Shown here piece by piece: positions 18,100 to 25,512 of a DNA stretch of 64,000 nt. Under the pieces are notes generated by a model, which ran no database searches, was not told the origin of the DNA, and saw only the letters and a program-made list of their open reading frames with translations. The stretch lies in contig CABUHI010000002.1 of the NCBI GenBank assembly GCA_902491345.1, positions 105,254 to 169,253 on the forward strand, given 5' to 3'. Made by a program: the position numbers and the translations under genes. Positions within the stretch are counted from its first letter, which is position 1. Every line of letters starts with the position of its first letter. The stretch comes from an uncultured Collinsella sp. GTDB lineage: Bacteria; Actinomycetota; Coriobacteriia; Coriobacteriales; Coriobacteriaceae.

Positions 18100-18154
18100 T
18101 GCCACGCCCCCGTTTGTTCGATGCCGGTTGGCACAATACTAGGAGTTGATTTAC

Positions 18155-18616
18155 TTGACGTTGAAAAAGAGCACCGTCGTGACGATCCTCAATGGCATCG
18201 TCAACCCTCTGCTCATGTGTTCGTTTTTGCCGATTATCGAGGGAAAAGCCGCACTCGATTTTCAAGGCGTCACGGGCTTTTGGGGACAGCTTGCCCTAGC
18301 CATTGCCATTGCGCAAATTGTGAGCTTTATGCCGCTCTTTGGTAAAACCGTCGGCATGTGCGTCGAGTTTTTTGGCTTTGAGCCAGGTACTCCCGGCGCG
18401 CGTGTCTGCGGAACCGTTGTAGGCGCTACGCTGCTCTTTTGCCTTATCGGACTGTTTGAGATTGCTTTTCAGACGGGCTTTGGCGTGGTCAATGGCATGC
18501 CTTATTTTTCGCGCTGGGCACGTCTTGTGACGGGTGGCTGGGCGTTTGTTGTTGTGGGCGGCTTGCTGTTTGACCCCTTTGCCGCGGCGCTTGCCGCTAA
18601 GGTGACGGGCGAATAG
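18155..18616 (+). CDS. DUF2798-family membrane protein
   Basis: This 153-residue protein has four predicted membrane segments, and a layout (VVTILNGIVNPLLMCSFLPI, later FVVVGGLLFDPFAAAL) resembling small DUF2798 proteins of unknown function. The start codon is probably TTG 18155, with AGGAG 9 bases upstream; an in-frame TTG at 18146 touches the ribosome site itself. It is on the same strand as the MFS cassette, 55 bases downstream, and has its own terminator. It could be a tail gene of that operon. Confidence 0.65.
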   Translation: MTLKKSTVVTILNGIVNPLLMCSFLPIIEGKAALDFQGVTGFWGQLALAIAIAQIVSFMPLFGKTVGMCVEFFGFEPGTPGARVCGTVVGATLLFCLIGLFEIAFQTGFGVVNGMPYFSRWARLVTGGWAFVVVGGLLFDPFAAALAAKVTGE

Positions 18617-18665
18617 AGCTTGGTGCCGCTTGTGCAGCGGGTATAACAGACGAATGGCTGTCGGG

Positions 18666-18697
18666 GCCGACCGGGGGACTGGTCGGCTTCTTTTTTT
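18666..18697 (+). terminator. Terminator after the DUF2798 gene
   Basis: GCCGACC (18666-18672) pairs with GGTCGGC (18681-18687), followed by TTCTTTTTTT. Confidence 0.9.
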
Positions 18698-18741
18698 GCG
18701 CGTGCTACCATGTACGGGCATTTGTCTGATGGAGGCTGCCG

Positions 18742-19440
18742 TTGTCGCGTGCGTTGCAACATATGGAGATCCCGCTGCTCCTGGCGGTGCCGGTGGTGAT
18801 GGCTACTGCGCTGCCGGCGGGTATTGAGCACGCGGCGCTTGCCATGCTCGTTGTCGTGGCGTTGGTGCTCGCGCTGTTCTTTGCGGGTTACGAGGCATCG
18901 CGTCCGGGCTTGCGCCAGATTATGCCCACGCTGGTTTTGGCGGCGTTGGCGGCGGCGGGGCGCATCCTGTTCGGGCCCATTCCCGACTTTAAGCCGGTGA
19001 GCGCCATCGCCATTATCGCGGGGGCGACGCTCGGCCGACGTAATGGCTTTATGGTCGGTGCGCTGGCGGCGCTGACCAGCAATTTCTTTTTTGGACAGGG
19101 TATGTGGACGCCATGGCAGATGTATGCCTGGGGTCTGGTGGGCTATGTTGGCGGCGTGCTGGCGCATGTGGGGGCATTCGACCGCGCCGACGGCATCGTG
19201 CGCATGCCGGCGCTGTTGGCGTATGGCTTTGCCTCGGGTTTGCTCTATGGCGTTGTGATCAACGCGTATGACATCATCGGTTTTGTGCAGCCGCTCACCT
19301 GGGCGGGCGCCGTGGCGCGTCTTGCCACGGCAGTGCCGTTCGACATCACACACGGCCTGGCAACCTGCGTGTTTTTGGCTGCCTTGTATAAACCCTGGTG
19401 TCGCCGCATCAACCGCGTTGTCGTGAAGTACGGGTTGTAA
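18742..19440 (+). CDS. ECF transporter S component (substrate-binding membrane subunit)
   Basis: This 232-residue protein has six or so hydrophobic segments. The central stretch (PDFKPVSAIAIIAGATLG, then GALAALTSNFFFGQGMWTPW and MYAWGLVGYVGG) is characteristic of S components related to CbrT-type vitamin importers. The TTG start at 18742 has GGAGG 6 bases upstream. The likely partners are the EcfT and double-ATPase proteins at 10497-13033, the only ECF module in the window. Cobalamin or a related compound is a guess from family resemblance only; no riboswitch precedes the gene. Confidence 0.75.
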   Translation: MSRALQHMEIPLLLAVPVVMATALPAGIEHAALAMLVVVALVLALFFAGYEASRPGLRQIMPTLVLAALAAAGRILFGPIPDFKPVSAIAIIAGATLGRRNGFMVGALAALTSNFFFGQGMWTPWQMYAWGLVGYVGGVLAHVGAFDRADGIVRMPALLAYGFASGLLYGVVINAYDIIGFVQPLTWAGAVARLATAVPFDITHGLATCVFLAALYKPWCRRINRVVVKYGL

Positions 19441-19488
19441 GGGGAGCGAGGCAGCTAATTTGGGCCGTAGGGCTACGCCCTCCGAACT

Positions 19489-19549
19489 TGCGGTGGAATA
19501 GTTCCTGTTTTCGGCCATATGGCCTCCAATCAGGAACTATTTCACCGCA
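19489..19549. repeat. Inverted repeat, 19-base arms
   Basis: TGCGGTGGAATAGTTCCTG (19489-19507) is matched by the reverse complement of 19531-19549 with one mismatch; the 23-base loop contains a smaller GGCCATATGGCC palindrome. It lies between two genes whose 3' ends converge. Confidence 0.75.
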
Positions 19550-19569
19550 ACTCATATGGGGATGGGAGG

Positions 19570-19601
19570 ATGATCCGTTTTCCTCCGTCCCCAGGGGATC
19601 A
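19570..19601. repeat. Copy 1 of the GGACGGAGGAAAACGGATCAT element
   Basis: ATGATCCGTTTTCCTCCGTC followed by CCCAGGGGATCA is the reverse-orientation copy of elements at 34579-34611 and 42503-42535. Its ends TGATCC and GGATCA are inverted repeats. Confidence 0.75.
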
Positions 19602-19608
19602 GTTGGGG

Positions 19609-20427
19609 TTAGAGCTCTAGCGCGAGGGTGACGGGGCAGTGGTCGCTGCCGAAGATGTCGCCGCGGATGCCGGTGTCGCGTACGTTGTCGGCGATTGCGT
19701 CGCTTACCAGGAAGTAGTCGATGCGCCAGCCGGCGTTGTTCTTGCGGGCATTAAAGCGATAGCTCCACCAGCTGTAGACGCCCTCGACGTCCGGATTAGC
19801 CGTGCGCCAGGTATCGGTAAAGCCGGCGTTGAGCAGCTCGGTGAACTTGCCGCGCTCCTCGTCCGAAAAGCCTGCGTTGCCGCGGTTGGACTTGGGGTTC
19901 TTAAGGTCGATTTCCTCGTGCGCCACGTTAAAGTCGCCGCAGGTCACCACAGGCTTGCCGGTCTCGTGCTCAAGCGCGCTCAAAAAGCCGCGATAGGCAT
20001 CGTCCCAGGCCATGCGCACATCGATGCGCGCGAGCTCATTTTGGGCGTTGGGCGTATAGACGTCGACAAACCAAAACTTGTCGAACTCGAGCGCGCAGAC
20101 GCGGCCCTCGGTCGCGGCCTGCGCCACGAGCTCTGCCGTCTCGCCCTCGCTAGCGTAGGGTAGCAGCGCATCGGCGTGCAGTGTGCGCAGCGGTTCCTGG
20201 CGGCTAAAGACCGCAGTGCCCGAATAGCCTTTGCGCTCGGCGTAGCTCCAGGTTTGGTGATAGCCGGGCAGGTCGATATCAGCCTGCCCCTCCTGCAGCT
20301 TGGTCTCCTGCAGCGCCAGGATATCGACATTGAGCTCCTGCGCGATTTGAATGAAGCTTGGGTCCTTTTTGAGCACGGCGCGCAGGCCGTTGACGTTCCA
20401 CGAGGCGAAAGTGTAAGTCTGAGGCAT
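19609..20427 (-). CDS. xth: Exodeoxyribonuclease III / AP endonuclease (ExoA type)
   Basis: This 272-residue base-excision-repair nuclease has every family motif: SWNVNGLRA near 8, ILALQETKLQ with the metal-binding Glu, YTPNAQNE, CGDFNVAHEEIDL, NAGWRIDYFLVSD, and the C-terminal catalytic GSDHCPV. It cleaves the backbone at abasic sites and removes 3' blocking groups. AGGA precedes the ATG. It is transcribed divergently from the sirtuin gene, 113 bases away. Confidence 0.93.
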   Translation of the reverse strand: MPQTYTFASWNVNGLRAVLKKDPSFIQIAQELNVDILALQETKLQEGQADIDLPGYHQTWSYAERKGYSGTAVFSRQEPLRTLHADALLPYASEGETAELVAQAATEGRVCALEFDKFWFVDVYTPNAQNELARIDVRMAWDDAYRGFLSALEHETGKPVVTCGDFNVAHEEIDLKNPKSNRGNAGFSDEERGKFTELLNAGFTDTWRTANPDVEGVYSWWSYRFNARKNNAGWRIDYFLVSDAIADNVRDTGIRGDIFGSDHCPVTLALEL

Positions 20428-20540
20428 GGTGTCCTTTCGACGGGGTTGGCAGGCTTAAGATTAACGCAACAGAGGCGGGGCAGGACCCGCGAGCGACGGA
20501 GCAATCGCAGCCGCTCCGGCGGCACAGATGGAGGACATAT

Positions 20541-21293
20541 ATGACGCAGGCAATATCGGACCCCAGGCAGGCCTCCGCCGCGCTGGCGGATCTGTTTGAC
20601 ACCCACGAGCGCGTGGTGTTCTTTGGCGGCGCTGGTGTTTCCACGGCAAGCGGCATTCCCGACTTTCGCAGCGTGGACGGCCTGTATCACCAGCAGTTTG
20701 CCTATCCGCCCGAGACCATGCTGTCGCACAGCTTTTACGCGACACATCCGGCGGAGTTCTTCGACTTTTACCGAACCAAGATGATCGCGCTTGGCGCCAA
20801 GCCCAACCGCTGCCACACCAAGCTGGCCGAGCTGGAGCGCGCCGGAAAGCTAAATGCCGTGGTGACGCAAAATATCGACGGCCTGCATCAGGTGGCCGGC
20901 TCACAGCGCGTGTTCGAGCTGCACGGATCGGTCCATCGCAACATTTGCCAGTCGTGCGGTGCGGTCTATAGCGCCGAGTGGATTTGCTCGCGCGAGCACG
21001 AGGATGCCGCGGGCGTGCCTGTGTGTCCTGCGTGCGGTGGGCGCATCAAGCCCGATGTGGTGCTCTACGAGGAGCCGCTCGACGAGCACGTGCTGACCGG
21101 CGCCGTTGCCGCCATCGCCGCGGCCGATGCCCTTATCGTGGGCGGGACTTCGCTCGTGGTGTATCCGGCGGCGGGCCTTACACGCTACTTTACCGGCGAT
21201 ACACTGGCCATATGCAACCTTGCCCCCACCGGTCAGGATGCAAATGCCGACCTGCTGATTTCTTGCGACATCGCGGCCGCGTTTGCGTTCTAG
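20541..21293 (+). CDS. cobB: NAD-dependent protein deacylase, Sir2 family
   Basis: This 250-residue enzyme removes acyl groups from protein lysines using NAD+. The NAD-binding GAGVSTASGIPDFRS near 35-50, TQNIDGLHQ and catalytic ELHGS are intact. Four zinc cysteines are present as CQSC and CPAC. LIVGGTSLVVYPAAGL matches the C-terminal NAD-site motif. GGAGG lies 6 bases before the ATG. The folate gene starts 95 bases downstream, after a small hairpin and a possible -10 (TACAAT at 21308), so co-transcription is uncertain. Confidence 0.92.
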   Translation: MTQAISDPRQASAALADLFDTHERVVFFGGAGVSTASGIPDFRSVDGLYHQQFAYPPETMLSHSFYATHPAEFFDFYRTKMIALGAKPNRCHTKLAELERAGKLNAVVTQNIDGLHQVAGSQRVFELHGSVHRNICQSCGAVYSAEWICSREHEDAAGVPVCPACGGRIKPDVVLYEEPLDEHVLTGAVAAIAAADALIVGGTSLVVYPAAGLTRYFTGDTLAICNLAPTGQDANADLLISCDIAAAFAF

Positions 21294-21388
21294 CCCGCGC
21301 GCGCGGATACAATAGAAAGACTGAGTGCAAAGCGACCCCGCCGCCAGCTCCCCAAGCTCGGCGGCGTGGGCATTTTAGGAGGATGTTC

Positions 21389-23125
21389 ATGGCGAACGAC
21401 AGCAAGACATGGCGGTGCGGAAAGTATGAGCTCAGCTTTGACCGTCCGCGCATCATGGGCGTCCTCAACGTGACGCCCGATTCGTTTAGCGACGGCGGGG
21501 AGCACTTCGACCCGGATGCCGCCATCGAGTATGGCCTGGCGATGCTCGACGCCGGCGCCGACATCATCGACGTGGGCGGCGAGTCCACGCGCCCCGGCTT
21601 TACCCCGGTCAACCCCGACGAGGAGGCGCGCCGCGTGCTGCCCGTTGTGCGCGCGCTGGCCAAGGAGGGCGCCATCGTCTCGATCGACACGCGTCATGTG
21701 GCGGTTGCCAAGGCGGCCGTGCGCTGCGGCGCCTCGATCGTCAACGACGTGACCGGCTTCACCGACCCCAAGATGGTCGAGTTTGTTAAGACGAGCACCT
21801 GCGGCGTCATCGTGATGCATGCCGGCGAGGTCGCCGCGCCCGCGCGCACGCACGCAACGGTGCAGCTCGATACCTCGGCAGCGGCGTTTGTTGCCGAGAA
21901 GGCACGCGAGGCGGCTGCCGAGGCCGCGCGTGAGGCCGAGAAGCCGGCTCGCCGCCGTCGCGGCAAGTTGCTGGGTGAGCCCAAGGTTGAGGCCAAGCTT
22001 CCGGGCGGCGTGGTGCAGCCCTCGTTGCCGTTTGGCGAACCGGAGCCCACGTCCGAGCCTGCAACCGAGCTGGGGCAGGAGACGCCGGCCACCGAGCAGG
22101 CTGCTGCCGCCGAGACCGTCGCGCCCGCGCCCGCAGCCACCGAGGCCGCATCGGAGCCCAATGACCACCTGGCCGCCATGATGCGCCGCAACGCCCGCCG
22201 CGAGGAAGCCTACGTGCCCACCTCGCAGCTCCGCCGCTTCACCCTGCCCGATTCGGCGCCCATCATGCGCCGCGTCATGGGCTTTCTGTCCGACCAGGCC
22301 CGCGCGCTCATCCACGCCGGCGTGTCGCGCGACCGCATCTGCATCGATCCCGGTCCGGGCTTTGGCAAGACGGCCAACGAGGACATCGTCATCCAGCGCG
22401 AGACTGCCAAGATGGCGTCACTGGGCTATCCGCTCATGTGCGCCGTATCGCGCAAGCGCTTTGTGGGCGCCGTCTCGGGCGTGACCGAGGCCGCCGAGCG
22501 CGATGCCGCTACGTTTGGCGTGTGCCTGGGCGCCATCCAGGCCGGTGCCAACATCGTGCGCGTGCACGACGCCGCGGGTTTTGCGCAGTTCTTGAACGGC
22601 TACTGGGCGGTTGCCAAGCCGCAGCCGCGCCGCGCGTTTGTGGCCGTGGGTTCCAACCTGGGGCATCGTTGTGACAACATCCGCGCCGCGCGCGACATGA
22701 TCGCCGAGATTCCGCTCACCTGCGTGTCCAACTCCTCCAAGATCTACGAGAGCGAGCCGGCCTACGAGACGCGCCAGGACGCGTTTGCCAACGCCGTCAT
22801 CGAGATCAAGACCGAGCTGGCGCCGTTGGTGCTGCTCGACGAGCTCATGAAGATCGAGGCCGAGCTGGGCCGCGACCGTTCCAAGAAGGCCAAGGCCAAC
22901 GGTCCGCGCACCATCGACCTGGATCTGCTGTGGATGGACGGCGAGACCCACGGCGGCAAAAAGCTGCGCCTGCCGCATCCGCTGATCGGCGAGCGCGACT
23001 TTGTGCTGGTGCCGCTCGAGGATCTGATGCACGACCCGGCGCGGTTCTTCCGCTACAACGGCGTCGAGGTCAAGGAGCCCGAGGATCGCGTGGGCCATAT
23101 CGTGGGCGAATTGGGGCGTATGTAG
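21389..23125 (+). CDS. folPK: Dihydropteroate synthase fused to HPPK (FolP-FolK)
   Basis: These 578 residues unite two consecutive folate steps: pyrophosphorylation of hydroxymethyldihydropterin (HPPK, C-terminal 165 residues, AFVAVGSNLGHRCDNI to FVLVPLEDL) and condensation with p-aminobenzoate (DHPS, N-terminal). DHPS motifs include MGVLNVTPDSFSDGG, DVGGESTRPG, GVIVMHAG, DPGPGFGKT and AVSRKRFVG. Between MHAG and the MRRVMGFL helix an insert of roughly 120 residues, rich in Ala, Glu and Pro, interrupts the DHPS barrel. ATG 21389 has AGGAGG 7 bases upstream; the longer open frame to 20978 is an overlap artefact with the sirtuin gene. Confidence 0.92.
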   Translation: MANDSKTWRCGKYELSFDRPRIMGVLNVTPDSFSDGGEHFDPDAAIEYGLAMLDAGADIIDVGGESTRPGFTPVNPDEEARRVLPVVRALAKEGAIVSIDTRHVAVAKAAVRCGASIVNDVTGFTDPKMVEFVKTSTCGVIVMHAGEVAAPARTHATVQLDTSAAAFVAEKAREAAAEAAREAEKPARRRRGKLLGEPKVEAKLPGGVVQPSLPFGEPEPTSEPATELGQETPATEQAAAAETVAPAPAATEAASEPNDHLAAMMRRNARREEAYVPTSQLRRFTLPDSAPIMRRVMGFLSDQARALIHAGVSRDRICIDPGPGFGKTANEDIVIQRETAKMASLGYPLMCAVSRKRFVGAVSGVTEAAERDAATFGVCLGAIQAGANIVRVHDAAGFAQFLNGYWAVAKPQPRRAFVAVGSNLGHRCDNIRAARDMIAEIPLTCVSNSSKIYESEPAYETRQDAFANAVIEIKTELAPLVLLDELMKIEAELGRDRSKKAKANGPRTIDLDLLWMDGETHGGKKLRLPHPLIGERDFVLVPLEDLMHDPARFFRYNGVEVKEPEDRVGHIVGELGRM

Positions 23126-23827
23126 ATGATCGAGATGAATGCTGTTGCCGCCGGTACCGAGCTCGACGCGGCGCGTGACGCGGGCCGCGAGGGCGTGTTC
23201 GCGGGCTGGTGCGCATGGAGCGCGGGCGATGCTTCGCTGACGTTTTCGCTAGTCGTGCGCCCGGATGTGAACATGCATGCCTTCCACGGCCTGCCGTTTG
23301 TGGCGGCGATGGGCATGATGGACGCGCTCGTGGGCACGGCTTCGACGCCGGGCTTGGGCCTTGCCGGCAAGGTGGGTATTCAGTGGCCGAGCGACATTGT
23401 GTGCGGCGCGCCCGCGTTTGAGACGTCGTTCGCGCGCGTCGCCGTCAACGGTGGTGCCGGTGCTGCGGGCATGTTCGGTGCCGTGACGGTGGATATTGAG
23501 CGTTCGGCGCTGAGCGAGCTTGGTGTGGACGTGGCTGACGAAGCGCTGGTCGAGATGCTGGCCGCCGCCGTGCTGGCCCGCGTGGACGCCTGGGCGGTTG
23601 TTGCCAACACGCCGCAAGGCGCCGCAGGGCCGCTGGCTCCCGTGCTGGGCGAGTACTTCGATATGGTGCCGCTGCTCGGTCGCCAAGTTGCGGCGGTGTC
23701 GCCCAACGGCTTGCCGCTTGCGGTCGGTGTGTTTGCAGGCCTGGACATCTGGGGCCGCGCGACCATCAAGACCGATGCCGGCGAGCAAGAGTTTCCGCCC
23801 GAGGCCGTGCGCATTCGCGGGCTGTAA
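23126..23827 (+). CDS. Biotin/lipoate ligase-fold protein with degenerate motifs
   Basis: The 233 residues resemble the catalytic and C-terminal domains of BirA-type biotin-protein ligase. FSLVVRP follows the region that should hold the ATP/biotin loop, and VGIQWPSDIVCG corresponds to the KWPND motif. A short C-terminal SH3-like end (GRATIKTDAGEQEFPPEAVR) follows. The GRGRRGR loop is reduced to AGREGVFAGW and the WPND lysine is replaced by Gln, so normal ligase activity is doubtful. It starts on the base after the folPK stop and must be co-translated with it. I am fairly confident of the fold, not of the function. Confidence 0.55.
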   Translation: MIEMNAVAAGTELDAARDAGREGVFAGWCAWSAGDASLTFSLVVRPDVNMHAFHGLPFVAAMGMMDALVGTASTPGLGLAGKVGIQWPSDIVCGAPAFETSFARVAVNGGAGAAGMFGAVTVDIERSALSELGVDVADEALVEMLAAAVLARVDAWAVVANTPQGAAGPLAPVLGEYFDMVPLLGRQVAAVSPNGLPLAVGVFAGLDIWGRATIKTDAGEQEFPPEAVRIRGL

Positions 23828-23867
23828 CGCGAGCCGCCCGCGCCCAAAGATAACGATGACAACGGAA

Positions 23868-23899
23868 GCTCTCCTCGGCTTGCACCGGGGAGGGCTTTT
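23868..23899 (+). terminator. Terminator of the folate operon
   Basis: GCTCTCCTCGG (23868-23878) pairs with CCGGGGAGGGC (23885-23895) using two G-U pairs, followed by TTTT. Confidence 0.8.
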
Positions 23900-23928
23900 G
23901 CGTGACCTGGGAGAAAGGCCGCCCTGAG

Positions 23929-23969
23929 CCTATTCCTCAAAAATGAAAAAATCAGTTTTGAGGAATAGG
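23929..23969. repeat. Perfect 14-base-arm palindrome between convergent genes
   Basis: CCTATTCCTCAAAA (23929-23942) and TTTTGAGGAATAGG (23956-23969) are exact complements around a 13-base loop. It lies 49 bases past the coaX stop and may terminate coaX on the minus strand. Confidence 0.75.
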
Positions 23970-24017
23970 ATTGGCGGTTGGTTGCTGTGAGCTGGTGTAC
24001 GCGACCCGGCGTTCGCC

Positions 24018-24791
24018 CTATCCCAGCTCCTGCATGCGGCGGTAGATTTCGCAGATGCCCTTGATGGTGAGCTGTCCGTCGACCACGTCGAAGGCATCGG
24101 TCGAATCGGCGACGATGCCGGCGAGACCGCCCGTGGCGATAACGGTGGCATCCTCGCGGCCCAGCTCGCGCTTCATGCGCGCGACCAGGCCCTCGGCCAT
24201 GGCGGCGGCGCCCATCACGGCGCCGACCTTGATGCACTCCTCGGTATCGCGGCCGATGGCGTGCTCGGGCGCCTCGAGCGGCACGCTGGCGAGCTTGGCG
24301 GCACGGGCGGCAAGCGCGTCCATGGAGATGCGAATGCCCGGCGCGATCGCTCCGCCAATGTAATAACCGTCCTCATCGATGACGTCGATATTGGTCGCGG
24401 TGCCAAAGTCCACCACGATTGCCGGCGCGCCGTAGAAGGTCTCGGCCGCAACGGCGTTAGCGACGCGATCGGCGCCTACGGCCTGGGGACGCGCCGCGCG
24501 CAGCTTGGTCACCGCGGCCGTCTGCGGCCCGATAACGATGGCGTCCGCGGCAATGCGGTCGGCCACAGTGTGCCACTCGCGCGAGAGCTGCGGCACCACG
24601 CCCGCAAAGGCGATCGCGTCGACCGCGTCGAGCGAAAGGCCGTACATCTTAAAGAAACCCATCAGGCGCACGTGGATCTCGTCGGCGGTATAGGAGCGGT
24701 CGGTGGGCATGCGCCACGACTGCACCAGCTCGTCTCCGTCAAACAGGCCCATGGCCGTCTGCGTGTTTCCCATATCGATAGCGAGCAGCAT
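24018..24791 (-). CDS. coaX: Type III pantothenate kinase
   Basis: This 257-residue ASKHA-fold enzyme phosphorylates pantothenate, the first step of coenzyme A synthesis. Phosphate-binding DMGNTQTAMGLFDG is at residues 6-19. GADRVANAVAAE, DFGTATNIDVID, GGAIAPGI and ATGGLAG match the family. The open frame runs far upstream through the tRNA, but ATG 24791 is chosen because GGGAG lies 6 bases before it and the protein then begins at the conserved MLLAIDMGNT. Confidence 0.93.
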   Translation of the reverse strand: MLLAIDMGNTQTAMGLFDGDELVQSWRMPTDRSYTADEIHVRLMGFFKMYGLSLDAVDAIAFAGVVPQLSREWHTVADRIAADAIVIGPQTAAVTKLRAARPQAVGADRVANAVAAETFYGAPAIVVDFGTATNIDVIDEDGYYIGGAIAPGIRISMDALAARAAKLASVPLEAPEHAIGRDTEECIKVGAVMGAAAMAEGLVARMKRELGREDATVIATGGLAGIVADSTDAFDVVDGQLTIKGICEIYRRMQELG

Positions 24792-24927
24792 GTCTACTCC
24801 CAGTGTTGGCATAAAAGGACGCGCACCATTGTATACGCGCCGCCGACGGCGCTCGGCTGCGATTCGTTTACGGTGATAGGGGCCGAGGGGTTTAAATATG
24901 AAGGAATTATGCTCTACGAGATTTTCC

Positions 24928-24956
24928 TTGCCGTTTACCGAACTCCCGCGTAATAT
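24928..24956 (+). promoter_or_regulatory. Promoter of the initiator tRNA
   Basis: TTGCCG (24928-24933), a 17-base spacer and TAATAT (24951-24956) end 31 bases before the tRNA. Confidence 0.6.
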
Positions 24957-24987
24957 TCTTTCTTGCGCACATGAGGCGCCCAGACAT

Positions 24988-25064
24988 TGCGGGGTGGAGC
25001 AGTCTGGTAGCTCGCCGGGCTCATAACCCGGAGGTCGTAGGTTCAAATCCTGCCCCCGCGACCA
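24988..25064 (+). tRNA. Initiator tRNA-Met (CAT anticodon)
   Basis: This 77-base cloverleaf includes an encoded CCA end. The anticodon stem has the three GGG/CCC pairs around CTCATAA that mark initiator tRNA. The T-loop GTTCAAATC is standard. The first pair is T1-G72 rather than a Watson-Crick pair, consistent with the weak 1:72 pair required for formylation. It has its own promoter and terminator. Confidence 0.93.
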
Positions 25065-25073
25065 AGAACTTGC

Positions 25074-25103
25074 AGCTCGTCGGCCTAGCCGGCGAGCTTT
25101 TTT
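25074..25103 (+). terminator. Terminator of the tRNA transcript
   Basis: AGCTCG with CGAGCT, and CGGC with GCCG inside, form a stem around CTA at 25074-25098, followed by a T run. Confidence 0.88.
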
Positions 25104-25154
25104 GTTATTTCGGGACCGTGTTTTCGGTCCAATTCTCGGCCTCTCAATCAAAGA

Positions 25155-25370
25155 TCTCGATCTGTAACATCTAGACCCGATTTGGGCGGCTAGGTGTTAC
25201 AGGTTGAGATATACCGGTGGGTTGGGTCGTGTTTGTCTAAATCTGTAACACGAGGGACGGATTTTGCCGAGTTGTTGTTATAGATTGAGATTTTCTAGCA
25301 GGTGGGTTTGGTTTGTCTCGATCTGTAACAGTAAGACCCAGTTTTGCCGAGTAACTGTTACAGATTGAGA
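25155..25370. repeat. Array B: three 55-bp palindromes at 81/80-bp spacing
   Basis: Units lie at 25155-25209, 25236-25290 and 25316-25370, with the same arm sequences and orientation as array A and exactly the same spacing (81 then 80 bases). Unit 3 arms are identical to array A units 2 and 3. Units 1 and 2 carry substitutions that mostly keep pairing as G-U in plus-strand RNA. The array separates the tRNA terminator from the ene-reductase gene. The stretch 25371-25512 holds the likely promoter of that gene. Confidence 0.9.
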
Positions 25371-25512
25371 CAAACCGACGGGCCGCCCCGCCCCATCCAC
25401 CTGCCGCCACCTGATATCCGCCGATTTTCGTTGTGCTGCTGTGCCCCCATGCCATATACTCTAGACAACTACGCGGCATCATCGCCGCCGCGCCTACAAG
25501 AGAGGAATATCC

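Noticed and set aside
24018..25151. Extended 377-codon version of coaX reading through the tRNA
   Set aside because: The extra N-terminus would be antisense to the tRNA and its promoter. The internal ATG at 24791 has a ribosome-binding site and the conserved protein start.
24988..25370. tRNA-associated integration site of a mobile island
   Set aside because: No integrase and no duplicated tRNA 3' end is visible. The array after the tRNA also occurs at a locus without a tRNA.
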